A stretch of DNA of 64,000 bases from Litoditis marina (GCA_964036275.1 OZ038434.1:7521060-7585059), one strand, 5' to 3'. Shown: positions 39,253-50,796, counted from the stretch's first letter. A program made the numbers and translations. Notes: generated from the letters alone by a model not told the origin.

Positions 39253-39818
39253 TTATGAAATTATATACGCGTCAGGCAGATCACTATTTGGAGTTGGTAC
39301 TCCTGCTCTTTCCCTGAGTTTGTAGTCTGATCGCGACGGGATTGCGCGGGGATCCAAAAACGACTGCTATGTGTTCTTATCGAACTACAACTTGAATATA
39401 GAAATTCTATTGAGAGCAACTCACCCATGGTCGCGTTTGATACTATCAATTCTAGAGAAGTCGTGTTCAATGGTGGCCCTATCAATGGAGTCTCGATGCG
39501 GGGAGGCCTCAGCGTACGGAAAAACCTGAGAATCAAGTGGTACTGATGAAGTCACGAACGACTATCTGCATTTACGGTTGGCACTGTTGTGACCCATATG
39601 GGCACCGTAGCAAAGTGTAAATCGCACTTTGTTTGTTATCGTTTTTTTTGTAAACTATGGACTTAAATAGCTGATTTTTTCGAATATCGTTATCAAGTTT
39701 TTCTGAACAGCGTTTCTGTCTGACTTTCAGCAGAAGTCTCACCAATAAATTGCTCGAACCTCGCTCCAATGAGAGTCGCAGCTGCTCGTTCCGCCAACTT
39801 TCCCCATGCGGCAGCCAT
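39253..39818 (-). CDS. Small 81-aa protein of unknown function with an 8-nt microexon
   Basis: Proposed exons: 39818-39743 (76 nt), 39583-39576 (8 nt), 39525-39425 (101 nt) and 39313-39253 (61 nt). The total of 246 nt is an exact multiple of three, which fails without the microexon. Exon 1 reads MAAAWGKLAERAAATLIGAR, an Ala/Arg-rich start that could be a mitochondrial targeting helix (inference). Exons 3-4 are hydrophilic, with HRDSIDRATIEHDF and a C-terminus PNSDLPDAYIIS. The microexon TGCCAACC is bounded by CAACAG and GTAAAT. Codon use is GC-ended as in neighbouring real genes. The start is 18 nt behind a TCGTAG acceptor. The protein is not recognised; it has the size of a small mitochondrial accessory subunit. 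Confidence 0.6.
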
Positions 39819-40127
39819 TGAACTTCTGCCGAATTTCTACGAAAAGAAGGTAGAATATAAAAATAATTTTTCCTGTCTCCAATAAATGTTCTGTTTCTTA
39901 AAATGTACTCCCTCAGGACTAAGTCATTGGTGGAAACAATGTTTTCCATCTGACTTATAGAGCTAAAAACACACAAGACTTTTTAGCCACATCAATATGA
40001 TACTTAATCACAAATTAATGAGTTACTTTTCATTATTCGATACATATAAGACTCTGCAATCTAAATTTTTCTCAAAAGTCGAAAAATTTTTGGGTTTTGG
40101 GAGGCATATCAACATGAAAATAATATT

Positions 40128-40220
40128 TCCCACTTTTTCAATGATTAATATTTTGGGATCCCATTTTTTCAATGATTGATATTTTGGGATCATATTTTTT
40201 CAATGATTGATATTTTGGGA
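40128..40220 (+). repeat. Array of three 31-bp palindromic units
   Basis: Units start with TCCC at 40128, 40159 and 40190 (the last changed to TCATA). Each unit is close to an inverted repeat of the form TCCCA...TTTTCAATGATTGATA...TGGGA. Confidence 0.9.
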
Positions 40221-40573
40221 TACATTTCTATGAATTCCACTTCAAGTGGTGCTTCGAATGCACTCGCGCGGATATAAACGCAATAAGAGGCGCGTATCTG
40301 GCTGCGCCGTGTTTGGTATTGGTATTATATTTAGCGTATTTGTCTCGGCGCCCCTTTCTCTGCGCCTCTCATTTTTCCGTGTACTAACGCTTAGTTACAG
40401 CTCCCGCAAGAACACGAGACGCAGAGACAGAGATGCAGAGACAGTTATCGCCTGAAAAACCACACATACTAGATACGGCGCAGCCGAGAACCTGCATTAC
40501 TGAATGAGTATTCATTCGCGCGAGAAGTGTAAGCCGATTTTGAAAGGTGTACTCAGCAACTATAGATAAGTTT

Positions 40574-40728
40574 TCCCAATTTATCAATGATTGATAAAGT
40601 GGGATCCCAATTTATCAATGATTGATAAAGTGGGATCCCAATTTATCAATAATTGATAAAGTGGGATCCCAATTTATCAATGATTGATAAAGTGGGATCC
40701 CATCTTTTCAATGATTGAAATCTTGGGA
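40574..40728 (+). repeat. Array of five 31-bp palindromic units
   Basis: Units start at 40574, 40605, 40636, 40667 and 40698. The first four carry TTTATCAATnATTGATAAA, a near-perfect palindrome flanked by TCCCA and TGGGA; the fifth reads TTTTCAATGATTGAAA. Each unit can form a hairpin. Confidence 0.95.
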
Positions 40729-40886
40729 CATGAAAAATTAATCTTTTGAAGCAATCGTGGATAAAGTTTGCATCAAAAAGTGAAATATTTTCTTTTCCAG
40801 AAAATATTTCTTTCTCGAGAAAAAATAGATTCTGAGATTTATTTAGATTGCAGCGTCTTATATGGAAGAACAACTTTTCTGTAATA

Positions 40887-42515
40887 TTACTCATCAAAGT
40901 AGGTTGTTCTGAAAACCAACCTTGGAGTAGGTTTCTTCTCCTCTTTCTCCAGCTCGTCCTCATCTGAATCCAGAATCGACGTGCACGCGGGAGCAGTATG
41001 AATGACAGAAGTCTGTACGACCCCTTCACCCAGTTCCGTCATGACATCTCGGTAGTATGTGGCTTCCATCGAGTATTGGATGGCCTGAAATTCTCAGCTT
41101 CGACGTAGAAATAGTTTATATGAAAAGCTTGATAAAATTGGATAAATAGCTAATTGCTCGACCGATAAACCGTAAATAACAGTGTTGGCCAGTCTAAGTT
41201 TGAATAGCAATAATTTAATGAAAAATATTTTTAGTTTTCTCGTAATTGATAAAGAATTTTCCCGTTTCACCTACGTAATACACTACAAATTACGAATGCA
41301 TTTCGTCATTCGTTTTCACGACATTGACATTTTGTATTCCAAATCTCCTCGTGGCATGTACCACGCTCAGACACAAAAACTCAAAAAGGCAAGTTGTATT
41401 GCGTGAGCAAAAGGTGTGGATTTCGATAACTTCGAAGAGTCAATACAGATTTATAACACGACTGAGTGTAGAAACACGTCAAAGGTAAAAGTACAATTAT
41501 GGCAGGAAATAAAATCACTTTTTAAACCTAATTTATCAGGAAACTTTATTTTGCATTTATTGCAATCCTATCTCATTTCCTATCCGAGACTTGCCCTGTA
41601 AACAGCATATAACATCAAGAGGTTTTAAAGATCGGCCTCACCTGAATGAGAAATGGAATTCCACGTATATTCTTCATCACAGCTTCCGTTGTGTCGGGGT
41701 TTATACTCGAATCGTGGTGGATTTTTTCCTGCTTCCAGTGTTTAACCATGTAGACTGGCCTTCGGAGAACCTGTAAAAATTTCAGATGAGGACATATTTT
41801 TTCAATCAAATCATCATAGAGACGGTAATTTTTACCATTAGTATCCTTGTTCTCGAAAGAGGTTTCTATTAAGTTTGTCTTCGTGTCTGAACGGTACATA
41901 GAGGTTTCACGTGAGGTTCAACGTTACATGTCTGTAGGTCATTACGTTCACAAATCACAATTTTTATCAATGGGAACATTTTTTTCTAAATGATCTCACC
42001 TTTGGTCGGAGAAACCAAGTGATTGCAAATAGGGTCATCCCTAGTAGACCAGCCAATGTAAGGACAAAGGATAGAATGAGCAAGTCCTCTCGGAAAATAC
42101 CGAGAAACAGTCCTGAAAACAAAAAAAAATGAAACAATGTACCGGCATCAATTTGATGCTTCGGATGTTCGTGGGATGATTCCTGTGGATTTCCGGTCTA
42201 ACTTTTCTGCCAAATTTCCCCGACTTCGGTAATTTGTTTTTTGTTACTATCATTCTAATAAACGAGAGATCAAAACGGAAAACCCGCAAAGTACTTCCGA
42301 CGTAATTGTTTTATGGAATTTATCTCACGATCAGAAAGAATTCTACTACTCCCCGTGTTGGTTTGAAGAACAAATGCGATGTAGTGGTATGACATGAGCA
42401 CGAGCTCATTGGATACAGGGAAGTACCCCTAATTGCACTCAATTATCTCACCTGTGAGAAAAGTAATCATGTTGACGATTGCAGAGAAAATGAGAATATG
42501 GCGTAGAACAAACAT
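40887..42515 (-). CDS. Two-transmembrane protein of unknown function
   Basis: Four coding exons on the minus strand: 42515-42452, 42112-42000, 41770-41642 and 41084-40887; 504 nt, 167 aa, phases consistent. Helix 1 spans about residues 4-26 (RHILIFSAIVNMITFLTGLF) and helix 2 about 33-56 (LLILSFVLTLAGLLGMTLFA). A basic segment (RPKVLRRPVYMVKHWKQEK) follows helix 2, then a soluble C-terminal half with an acidic run LDSDEDELEKEEKK. The basic residues after helix 2 suggest that both termini face the cytoplasm. I do not recognise the family. The ATG is 1 nt behind a TTTCAG acceptor, consistent with trans-splicing or a 5' UTR intron. Confidence 0.82.
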
Positions 42516-43363
42516 TCTGAAACGGTGGAGGTATAGATTTGTTAAGTTCATTCAATTACATAAGTGAGGAAGATTCGAAACAGAGTGTAACTGTGTGTTC
42601 CGTGTTTTCCAATATCTAACGTTACTAAGAGTATAATTACCAGTAAGTATGAGGTGTAAGATACGACTAAACTAATAACCAACATAAACGGACAAGTTCG
42701 GGATGAAGCGTGCAGACAACTGCAAGCTGGGTACTCGAAAACAGAAAACTTAGATACACTGGTTTCTCCCGTTTCCGAGCCATTCTAACCAGAGGATTCG
42801 TCCTTGTATTCGGAAAATAGAACAAAAAATATATGACAACTTATCAGTCGTGACTTGTAAACATAATGACGATGTGTTCATAGTTTTTCAACCAAAATGG
42901 GTTTGAAACGGTATATTTTAAAGAATTAGCAAATGTCTCAAACCTACTGTTGAGTTTGAGCTCGTTTGAAGATATTGGCTAAATTGATCATCTGGGTTGA
43001 AAAAGAGTACATAACTCGTTTTGTCCCACGCAATAAACTTCAGTCCTTGGGGTATTTTTGAATTCAATGGAGAATGAAAAAACTTTACATAACTAATGCG
43101 TTTAAGCAATAGAGAATAAATGCCGCAATTGGTGAATCACACAGACGATAGGACAGTTGCTTCTCGTTCATTTCTACAGAAAATTTACATGTGAAAATTC
43201 ACACGTTCCCCCTTCACACCATGAGCAAAAAGTTTCAGTTGAGGTTGTATTGAAATACATTTTTGAAATATATAACTTTATCGATTGGTGTGGTTAGGTA
43301 AACGTGGTTGAAGTCTGCGTAAAAGGGGCCGGTGGGCCTCGACTGCTCGTCACTAGTCGCCTT

Positions 43364-43821
43364 CTAATTGCCGCAGGCCAAAACAGATATTGACACTAGT
43401 CTGACTGCATACGTGAGAGGATGAATCAGATGGCTAATTGCTGTCAGCAACGTCTGCAAGTGTGGACACCGGTTCGACAGTTTGGCATGCGTTAGGGCCG
43501 TACGCGTAAACGTCGCATCGTTAAATCTGTAAGTGCGAAATGAGGTTTTTCTACACAAGAACTCATCAAAACTAATACAATATACCCAGACTCTCGCAAT
43601 CAATATTTTGATTTTTACAAAAAAATAACTCAATGTACATTCTATTTACGACTTCAATTGAGAAGAGCGGTTCCACCCAGATGAAAGGAAGTAGAAATGA
43701 GAATACGCCTATGTGTAAACAGGGCGGAAGTTTCGAAATTGTGGCAATTTGCCCGGAAAGACTAGCTTCATCAGATCTAAGCAAAGCAATTAGCAGAAAA
43801 TATGTAGCCATAGACACATAG
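43364..43821 (-). pseudogene. Possible F-box/LRR-like gene remnant
   Basis: The exon 43526-43364 (after acceptor TTACAG, ending TAG) reads LTHAKLSNRCPHLQTLLTAI, which resembles a Cys-type leucine-rich repeat, with GC-ended codons. Upstream on the same strand a frame at 43815-43645 includes ISKLPPCLHIGVFSFLLPF, which resembles the start of an F-box. Nematode F-box proteins are SCF ubiquitin-ligase adaptors that expand quickly and decay often. I could not join the two segments in phase, and no further exons were found, so this is either a fragment or an incompletely read gene. Confidence 0.35.
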
Positions 43822-44094
43822 GTCAGGGCGTGAGTCTCCGTATCGGATGTGTATAAATAACTGGGTCCAATTAGCTAAATCATGAGAAAGTCAAGAAAAC
43901 GTATCTATTACTCGACAGAAAGAACATGATACTTCTCTCGAGCCGTCAGAAGTGAAGTTTATGAAATATATAGTCAGTTCTATTTGAATGTCCACAACAC
44001 ACAACGCGACTGAAGTTCGCAGCAGCTCAGAAAATGACTGTTATTCAATACCACAAACTACATCACACCTTTTGAATGGATAATACGAAGGTTG

Positions 44095-44315
44095 TATAAT
44101 TCTCGCCATTCCCACTGAGACCTTGGCAGCGTGCCAATGAAACTTCGAATGAATGTATTTCATACAAATATTACATTTTATGAAAACAGTTTGCATCCAC
44201 GTACTGTCGCTCAGAAAAAATTTCAGTGTTTTGAAAAACATTAACATGGTGAAACGCCGCCTGGAAATTTTGTTGGCATGTTGCCGAGGTCTCAGTGGGA
44301 ATGATTGGAACTATA
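44095..44315 (+). mobile_element. MITE related to family B
   Basis: A 221-bp element. The left end TATAATTCTCGCCATTCCC and the right end (reverse complement TATAGTTCCAATCATTCCC) both continue into CACTGAGACCT, then a G-rich GGCA block. The terminal motif CATTCCnACTnAGAC is shared with 26823-27057, but the core differs. Confidence 0.8.
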
Positions 44316-45044
44316 TGTTTACAACATTGGTGATGTTTGAAGTTTTTAAAGAAAGCAAAACAATTCAATGGAAGAAAAATAGCGTCTTTCGCGCTTCTAG
44401 ATCGAATGATGATAGTCGAATGAGTTTCATATATTAGCAATACTAACAACCGTTACTTGCATTTGTTAAAATAATGTTCGGAACTCTGCGCTCTGCGTCT
44501 CCCATAACAGTTTGCCTAACATACATAATTTAACACTCACTGAAACATTGAAATATACATTAGCAACCCCCGATGAATAAAAATAAAACTGGTTAATATT
44601 ACTCTCTTCCAACTTACAAAGTTTGAATAGACTATGCGTAGTATTCTCGACTTGAACAACAGTTTCAAGACTGTCAAAATCTCAAAACAAACACGAGAAT
44701 CGCTCAAACTCTGATACTACCGATTCTTGAGAAATTTTAACTCTATACATCGTAACATGTAACTTATCAACTATGACTCTTTGAACGTGAAAGAACATGA
44801 AGTCCAAGGAACTTTGCCTGAATAAGCTAATTAGTTCCGACACTTCACTATAGAGCTTTGAATCTGACTCACAATAACGATAATGATATTGAGTTTGGAT
44901 CACGCAATTGAACTATTATTGTTCGAGGGAAAAAATGAGAGTTTGGCCACTTTATGCTCGAAAATTTGACATTTTTAGAAAAAAAAATTCTAGTATATAT
45001 GTTTGTTTACAAGGAATCGAATTCACATCTCCGCGAGGACTATG

Positions 45045-45624
45045 AGAGAATTGAATCACGTTAATTTATATAGCATTCTAATGAGGAATCGCGCACTTTT
45101 TTATTGCACGTTTCTGAGTTCTGCTGTGTTAAAGAAACCGTTCCCCTATAATTTGAGTATCACGAAAAATTTAAAAAGCTCAAAAAAGTTTCTTATTGTC
45201 CTTCCATGGACCATGAAAAAACTTTCTGATTGAAAATTTGTAAAATTTGCATAACATCAAGCAATAAAGAAGGGGACATGAACATTTTCACTGTGACGCA
45301 ACTTGACTTGGTTCATTTACCTCTAGATTTATTCTTATTTTGTAGTCTCTAATTGTGTATTCGTATGTGATAGAGTGTAGTAAAATCATTTTTGCACTTC
45401 TATATGCTATTTTGAGCACACCCCGTACGCAACCCCCCTATCGGTGTCATTACGTAAGCCACTTTTCTGAGAAAACGAAGCAAGATAGGGATATAAAAGT
45501 ATATATTTTTGGTAATGGTTTTTCATTTGCCAAAAGGTCAAATTGTTAACTCGAAAGTCAAAATTAAAGCGGGACTGATTCTTTAAACATGTTGCACGTG
45601 ACTGTGGAGTTTACTAACAGTATA
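45045..45624 (+). mobile_element. MITE family A copy split by a later insertion
   Basis: The left part (45045-45132) ends CTGCTGTGTTAA and the right part (45583-45624) continues TTAAACATG...CACGTGACTG and ends CAGTATA. Removing 45133-45586 restores the family consensus around GTGTTTAACATG apart from one base. Confidence 0.8.
45129..45586 (+). mobile_element. 458-bp piggyBac-type MITE, nested copy
   Basis: TTAA lies at both ends. Imperfect terminal inverted repeats of ~30 bp start TTAAAGAAACCGTTCC on the left and TTAAAGAATCAGTCCC on the reverse complement of the right. The element has no ORF of note. It is inserted inside a family A MITE at its TTAA. The second copy (60688-61145) has the same length in the opposite orientation. 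Confidence 0.88.
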
Positions 45625-46801
45625 GTTCACGTGTTCTTGAGTTAGTTGAACTTCAAGGTATTGGCTGAGAATAAATTAAGGGGAAATTTGCGTTATATGT
45701 TTGAAGTCTTGTACTTACAACTATTAGAGAAAAAAGTTGACCATGACATGCGTTCAACTTGCCATATAGTCAAGAGAGGAAGGTAAACTCTATATCTAAA
45801 CGAGTTGTTTGATAACTCAACCGGTTTCGGGTAACCCACCTAAAAGCAGAAGCGATCCTTCAATCCAACACAAGTATTTATTTTTATCATCAAATTTAAC
45901 TGAATTTCGGTCGCAAGTTCAAAAACCGAGTGAATGCGGAACTGGCTGATTCTTCAAGTGAGAAACTTGGATACTCCCTAGAGTATTCTAATTTCTGCTC
46001 TTGGATGTTTTCCAATCTTTTGTCGCCAGTAATTGTGAAGGAGAAGTCGGATGTGAGATATTGAAAGGCGCATAATAAACAACAGTGACGACACCTACGT
46101 AGAGAATATAGACGAACACAACTTTATATTTATGAAAAGTATAAATTTCATAAGAAAAATGAAATGAATACAATACAAAGAATCACAACGCCTATATCTT
46201 CAACGGGGTCAATTGAAAAATGTGGGGGAACGTTGATGAAAATATGGAAATTGCCGGCATTAAGCCGTGGAAAGAATACTAATCACACGTTGCGTTTCAC
46301 GCAGTCAAATTATTACTGGTGTTGCAGGTAATCATGGGGTTATTTTGTTTTTTTCTAATGTTTTTCTTAGCTTGATTCAATGGGAAATTGGGAAAGTACA
46401 AAACTTCTGAAATTTCCAAACGAAACACAGATTTGAACTACGACACAAAACAAACAACCGCCGATATACCGTAACATTGGTTCAAAAAGTTATTTTTGTT
46501 ACTATTCATCACGAGAACCATACATCAGTTATATTTGTAATTATATGTTGAGAAAACAAAGCGTTTTGCCAGAAAGTCACGCAGAGTAGAGCAATTTGCA
46601 TGTTGTTTTTCATCCGAGTCGACGTAGATGAAGTTGACCGGAAATCGGAAATGACTAGAAAATAGTCCAGGCCCGTTATTCATAGGGTAGATAGACAGCT
46701 ATTACTCATATTCATACTGAAATCGTAATTTATACGGACAGGATGGAACGAAATCTGAGTTGTAGTTTGATCTTAGCGCACATACGACATCCCGAACCAG
46801 C

Positions 46802-47047
46802 TATACTGGAAGTAAACTGAATAGTCACGTAAAACAACTCTCATACGAAAGATCGTGAATGGGAGCTTGCACGTTCCAGCAGTAAGCGTTCGCGGTCATT
46901 AGCGTTGACGGTTTATATACTAGAGGTAAATTGAATAGCACGTAGAGTTAGCATTCTAATGAGGAAGCGTGCACTGTGTCATTACACGTTTCTCAGTTCT
47001 GCTGTGTTTAACATGTTTCACGTTACTGTGCAATTGACTAACAGTGC
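46802..47047 (+). mobile_element. Composite of MITE family A pieces
   Basis: A left terminus (46802-46835, TATACTGGAAGTAAACTG) is followed by a unique segment and then a nearly full family A copy from TATACTAGAGGTAAATTG (about 46916) to ACTAACAGT. The part 46837-47015 is duplicated at 48568-48746. Confidence 0.75.
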
Positions 47048-47654
47048 CGGAACCAAAAGCCAACCGATGTTTCCCAAACCAGTTAGTTCTAAGCCTATTC
47101 GATTACATTTTGGTTTGGTTCCGAGTCGGTTTGAGTACGGGACTGGCTTGGTTTCTCACCGAGCCACTTGGTTTGGGAGTGTGTTCGGGAAGAAATTGGT
47201 TATTTTCCAGTGGGATATGAGAGCAGAGAAATTGCGTATGTTTCAAGAGACGCAGATTGGGATTCACTTAATGGTTTCTGGTTAAGCAGAAGGAATATTA
47301 TTAAAAAAACATTAAAAAAACATTTCACACAAGGGGAATGGAATATAGTCGGATTTAAGTGAACGAAATACGAGCTGTGCAACGGGGGTGCAATCTAATC
47401 TAGCATTTAAACAAACGAAACACTCATCTTACAGGAAAATCGTCTTCATGCTATGTAAATAAAAACAGCTCATAGAAAAAGTAAAGAAATTTTCTTATGT
47501 ACTATACTCAAATGAATTATGATTTTCATCCCATTGATAATATTCGCTTAAATACAGTATGTGATGCTTTGTTCAATCTCGATTTCTATATAAATCGCTC
47601 TAGAAAATTCAGACCAGGACGGTTATTTTGTTTCGTGAGGTGATTCAAGCTAGC

Positions 47655-47786
47655 TATACTGTTAGTCAACAGACCAGTCACGTGAAACATGTTAAACACA
47701 GCAGAACTCGAGACGTGCACTGAAAAAGTGTACGGTGCCTCAATCGAATGCTACCTTTACGTGACTATTCAATTCACAAATAGTTT
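47655..47786 (-). mobile_element. MITE family A copy (132 bp)
   Basis: Reverse orientation, bounded by TATACTGTTAGTCAAC and CACAAATAGTTTA. It keeps CAGTCACGTGAAACATG and TTTACGTGACTATTC termini. Confidence 0.85.
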
Positions 47787-48567
47787 AGTTTCTTAGAGAA
47801 TCACAGGCAAAACAAACTACACTAATTTTACACATGTGATCATTTGCGTTGTTTTCTCACCTATAGTAATTTAGCGCAACAGTATATAGCTCAACTAATG
47901 ACTATATAGTGTAAAAATATCTCATGAACGTTTTTTCTCTACACAAAAACACAATGGTTTGAATTCAAATGTCAATCCAAGCGTAGGCTCCTGGTGCTTT
48001 GATTCGATCGGAAATTAGCCAATTAATTCGACCGAAAAACAATAATCGGAACACGAAAAAGGGTTTCATATATAGAATTGGTGTCTGTTATCGATCATAT
48101 TCGTATTTATATACCCTTGATGAAATATAAATGCTCGCTCAAATATTCCACGAGACTGCTCCGAGTGGACTATGAAATTATGAGTAGAGAAAACTTGGAT
48201 CATTCGACAACATTGAAATATCAATTATCGAAGAGATACACCCAGCTTATGGTTTCGAAACATTCAGAATTCTTCCACTCTTCAAAGCAAGATGTGTTCA
48301 CAAACAAAGAGAAATTTAAAACATAAAAGCAAGAATCAAGCAGAAGTATGAGTATGAACAGATGCTGCACAGCTGCACACGCTGTATTCAAGCAAATGAC
48401 GAGTATGTTTGGGTAAAGCGTAAAGTCTCTCACTACATGAAACTTCTCCAGTGTACAATAATTTGCTACATTTTATCAACATGTAATGTTCACGAAATCT
48501 TTTCCAATGGCATGTCAAGTACTAGTAAGAGTTGAAAACCACACACAAATCTAATAGTTACTTGACG

Positions 48568-48746
48568 ACTCTCATACGAAAGATCGTGAATGGGAGCTTG
48601 CACGTTCCAGCAGTAAGCGTTCGCGGTCATTAGCGTTGACGGTTTATATACTAGAGGTAAATGGAATAGCACGTAGAGTTAGCATTCTAATGAGGAAGCG
48701 TGCACTGTGTCATTGCACGTTCCTCAGTTCTGCTATGTTCAACATG
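48568..48746 (+). repeat. 179-bp duplicate of 46837-47015
   Basis: It has the same length and near-identical sequence (ACTCTCATACGAAAGATCG through GTTnAACATG), combining unique DNA with part of a family A MITE. Confidence 0.9.
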
Positions 48747-50796
48747 AATGCACGTGACTATTATAGTTATAAATACACTGGCTTATTTTATCCATTTATG
48801 TTGTTATTGAAAGTAAGAAGAACGTGTTGAAAGTATCTGAAGAAAAGGCTGAATACGTATGACAGAAACAATGGATGTTTTCGTTGTAGCTCGCATGTTC
48901 ATATATTATACTCCACATGCCAATTAAATAGAAATGCCCATATGAGGGTTTGACCCAGATATCGGCAGCCAACACAACAAGCCATGTTTACGAAAAACAA
49001 GACGAGAGAATAACAGAAGTGAATGGAGTCTTTTCATCATTTTAGGATTACCTGAAGAAGATTGTTTTTGAATCAGGAAAGCTTACGGGATATCCTAAAA
49101 ACTGTTTGTATCGCTTTAGAATCGTGCAAATTTCGAACAAAAGTTATGTAATACCTTGCCCAATTACTTCTGAATAAACATAATATTCTTCTATCATTCG
49201 CTATAAGTAGGACATTGTTGAAGATTGAATCGTACTTTGTTTGGATAATTATTGGATGTTTGAACTAGGAATACTCATATACGACCAACATGTGACAACT
49301 TTCATGAATAGTACAATTCTCGTTATACGAGAGCGCAGAGTGCAAGAGATCAAATCTAACTAATTGATTCCCATAGATACTTTTTCAGCTTTGTGACTTC
49401 ATCAAATTTCCAAATCAATCTGATTAATCTAATCAAATTGTTTACGAGCTATAGAGATATCTCTAGGAAAATTAAGATTGACACGGTAAATGTTATTAGT
49501 GTTCTACTGTGTTTGTAGTTTGATCCAGTTGTGTTTCCGTGGTACCTCAACAATTAAACAGTGCGCCAGATCAATACAAATCAGCTATGACCACTCATGT
49601 GTTTTATTGTTACTAGAGTGTGGTGAATTACTGATCACACTCAAATTAACATTTACACCTGCGGAAAAACTACCAAACTACATGCGAAGGGTAGATTCTT
49701 TCTATTCTATTTACTAAACATGAAATTATCCTCAACTCCTAGTAAGCAATACTCCATAATATTAACCGAGTCGGAATGACCGCTAAAAAGAGTTAGGTTG
49801 GCTGCAGTCAAGTTGTGCGATGGCCAACACTTTATCTGGAACTAATTGATTTGGCCTGCTGAGTTTAATTAGGCTGGAAAACTGCTGCACTCGTCTCGGA
49901 TAGCATCAGCTCATTCTCACTTAATTGGCTTCTATGCTCTCACTTTTCGCATACTCGGCATGCTTCTGCTTTCGGTAAACAGGAAGGGAAGATTGGAGCT
50001 TGTAGAAATGACTCCCAGTAATTGAAAAACAGAATTTTCAAGTTCCAATCGAAAAATTGGGATTGATTCAAATTTTTCATGCACCTACAACCCCAACGAA
50101 TTTTCATGAACCTACAAACATATCTGCTTTAGCAAAAACACCTTATCGATCACGTGTACGTGGTGTACATGATCCACAATCTATATTTTTGCTTGTCCGA
50201 CGTCGACGAAAATATTATGATAAAGTTCTGAATTGTGAAGGCCACAACGTTAGTTATGATTACGTAAATAACAGGTATTTCGCAAAAAAAAAAGTGAGGA
50301 AAAACTACTTGACAACATTGTGTTAACTCAAAACATCGTTTATTTTACCTGGAACCCATTTGGATTGCGACTGAGGGAAGAAATGAAACAACAAGAAGAC
50401 AACGAATTGTATTCTATGACATGCTATAATACAACAAAGATAGTGGTGTGAAGATCAGGAAATGCGTGCTGGTGCAAATAAGCTCATACAACGTCATATG
50501 GGATAAAAAAGACCTAAAACAAAACTATGAACAGCCACGTTCAGATTAATCAAAACGACTAGTTTACAAGAAACTACCCTCTAGTGAGCTTCAGTCTAAC
50601 CTACACATGTAAAGCAATCAACAAAATCACGGTCGCCAGATTAGCTGCGTTCTTATATGAACTCTTTAAAATTTGCTAAAACAGCAGAGGTGGTTGGTAC
50701 ATATAAAGCGTGAATCCAACAAGCGAATCGGGGATGGGAACACATAATGTTTCCCAAACTATCGGCAGATCTTTCATTTCGGATTTCGGAACCATG

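Larger units (their letters stand above)
39819..40886. other. Intergenic region with two palindromic repeat arrays
   Basis: Contains arrays of the same 31-bp unit at 40128-40220 and 40574-40728. Between them is a GC-rich 350-bp segment with CGCGCGGAT and ATTCGCGCGAG near opposite ends, without coding potential. Confidence 0.5.
42516..50796. other. 8-kb gene-poor region rich in MITEs
   Basis: It contains copies of MITE families A, B-like and the 458-bp TTAA element, an internal 179-bp duplication, an F-box/LRR-like remnant and an orphan 89-codon ORF (50057-50326). Otherwise it is AT-rich, with no exon chain I can support. The upstream region of the two-TM gene is at its left end and the 3' UTR of the ABHD gene at its right. 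Confidence 0.45.

Noticed and set aside
39572..39976. 134-codon minus-strand ORF
   Set aside because: It overlaps exon 1 of the 81-aa gene in another frame; the frame reading MAAAWGKLAERAAATLIG has better codon use, and its junctions can be joined in phase.
40128..40728. CRISPR-like array
   Set aside because: The 31-bp units are directly adjacent with no unique spacers, and the genome is animal.
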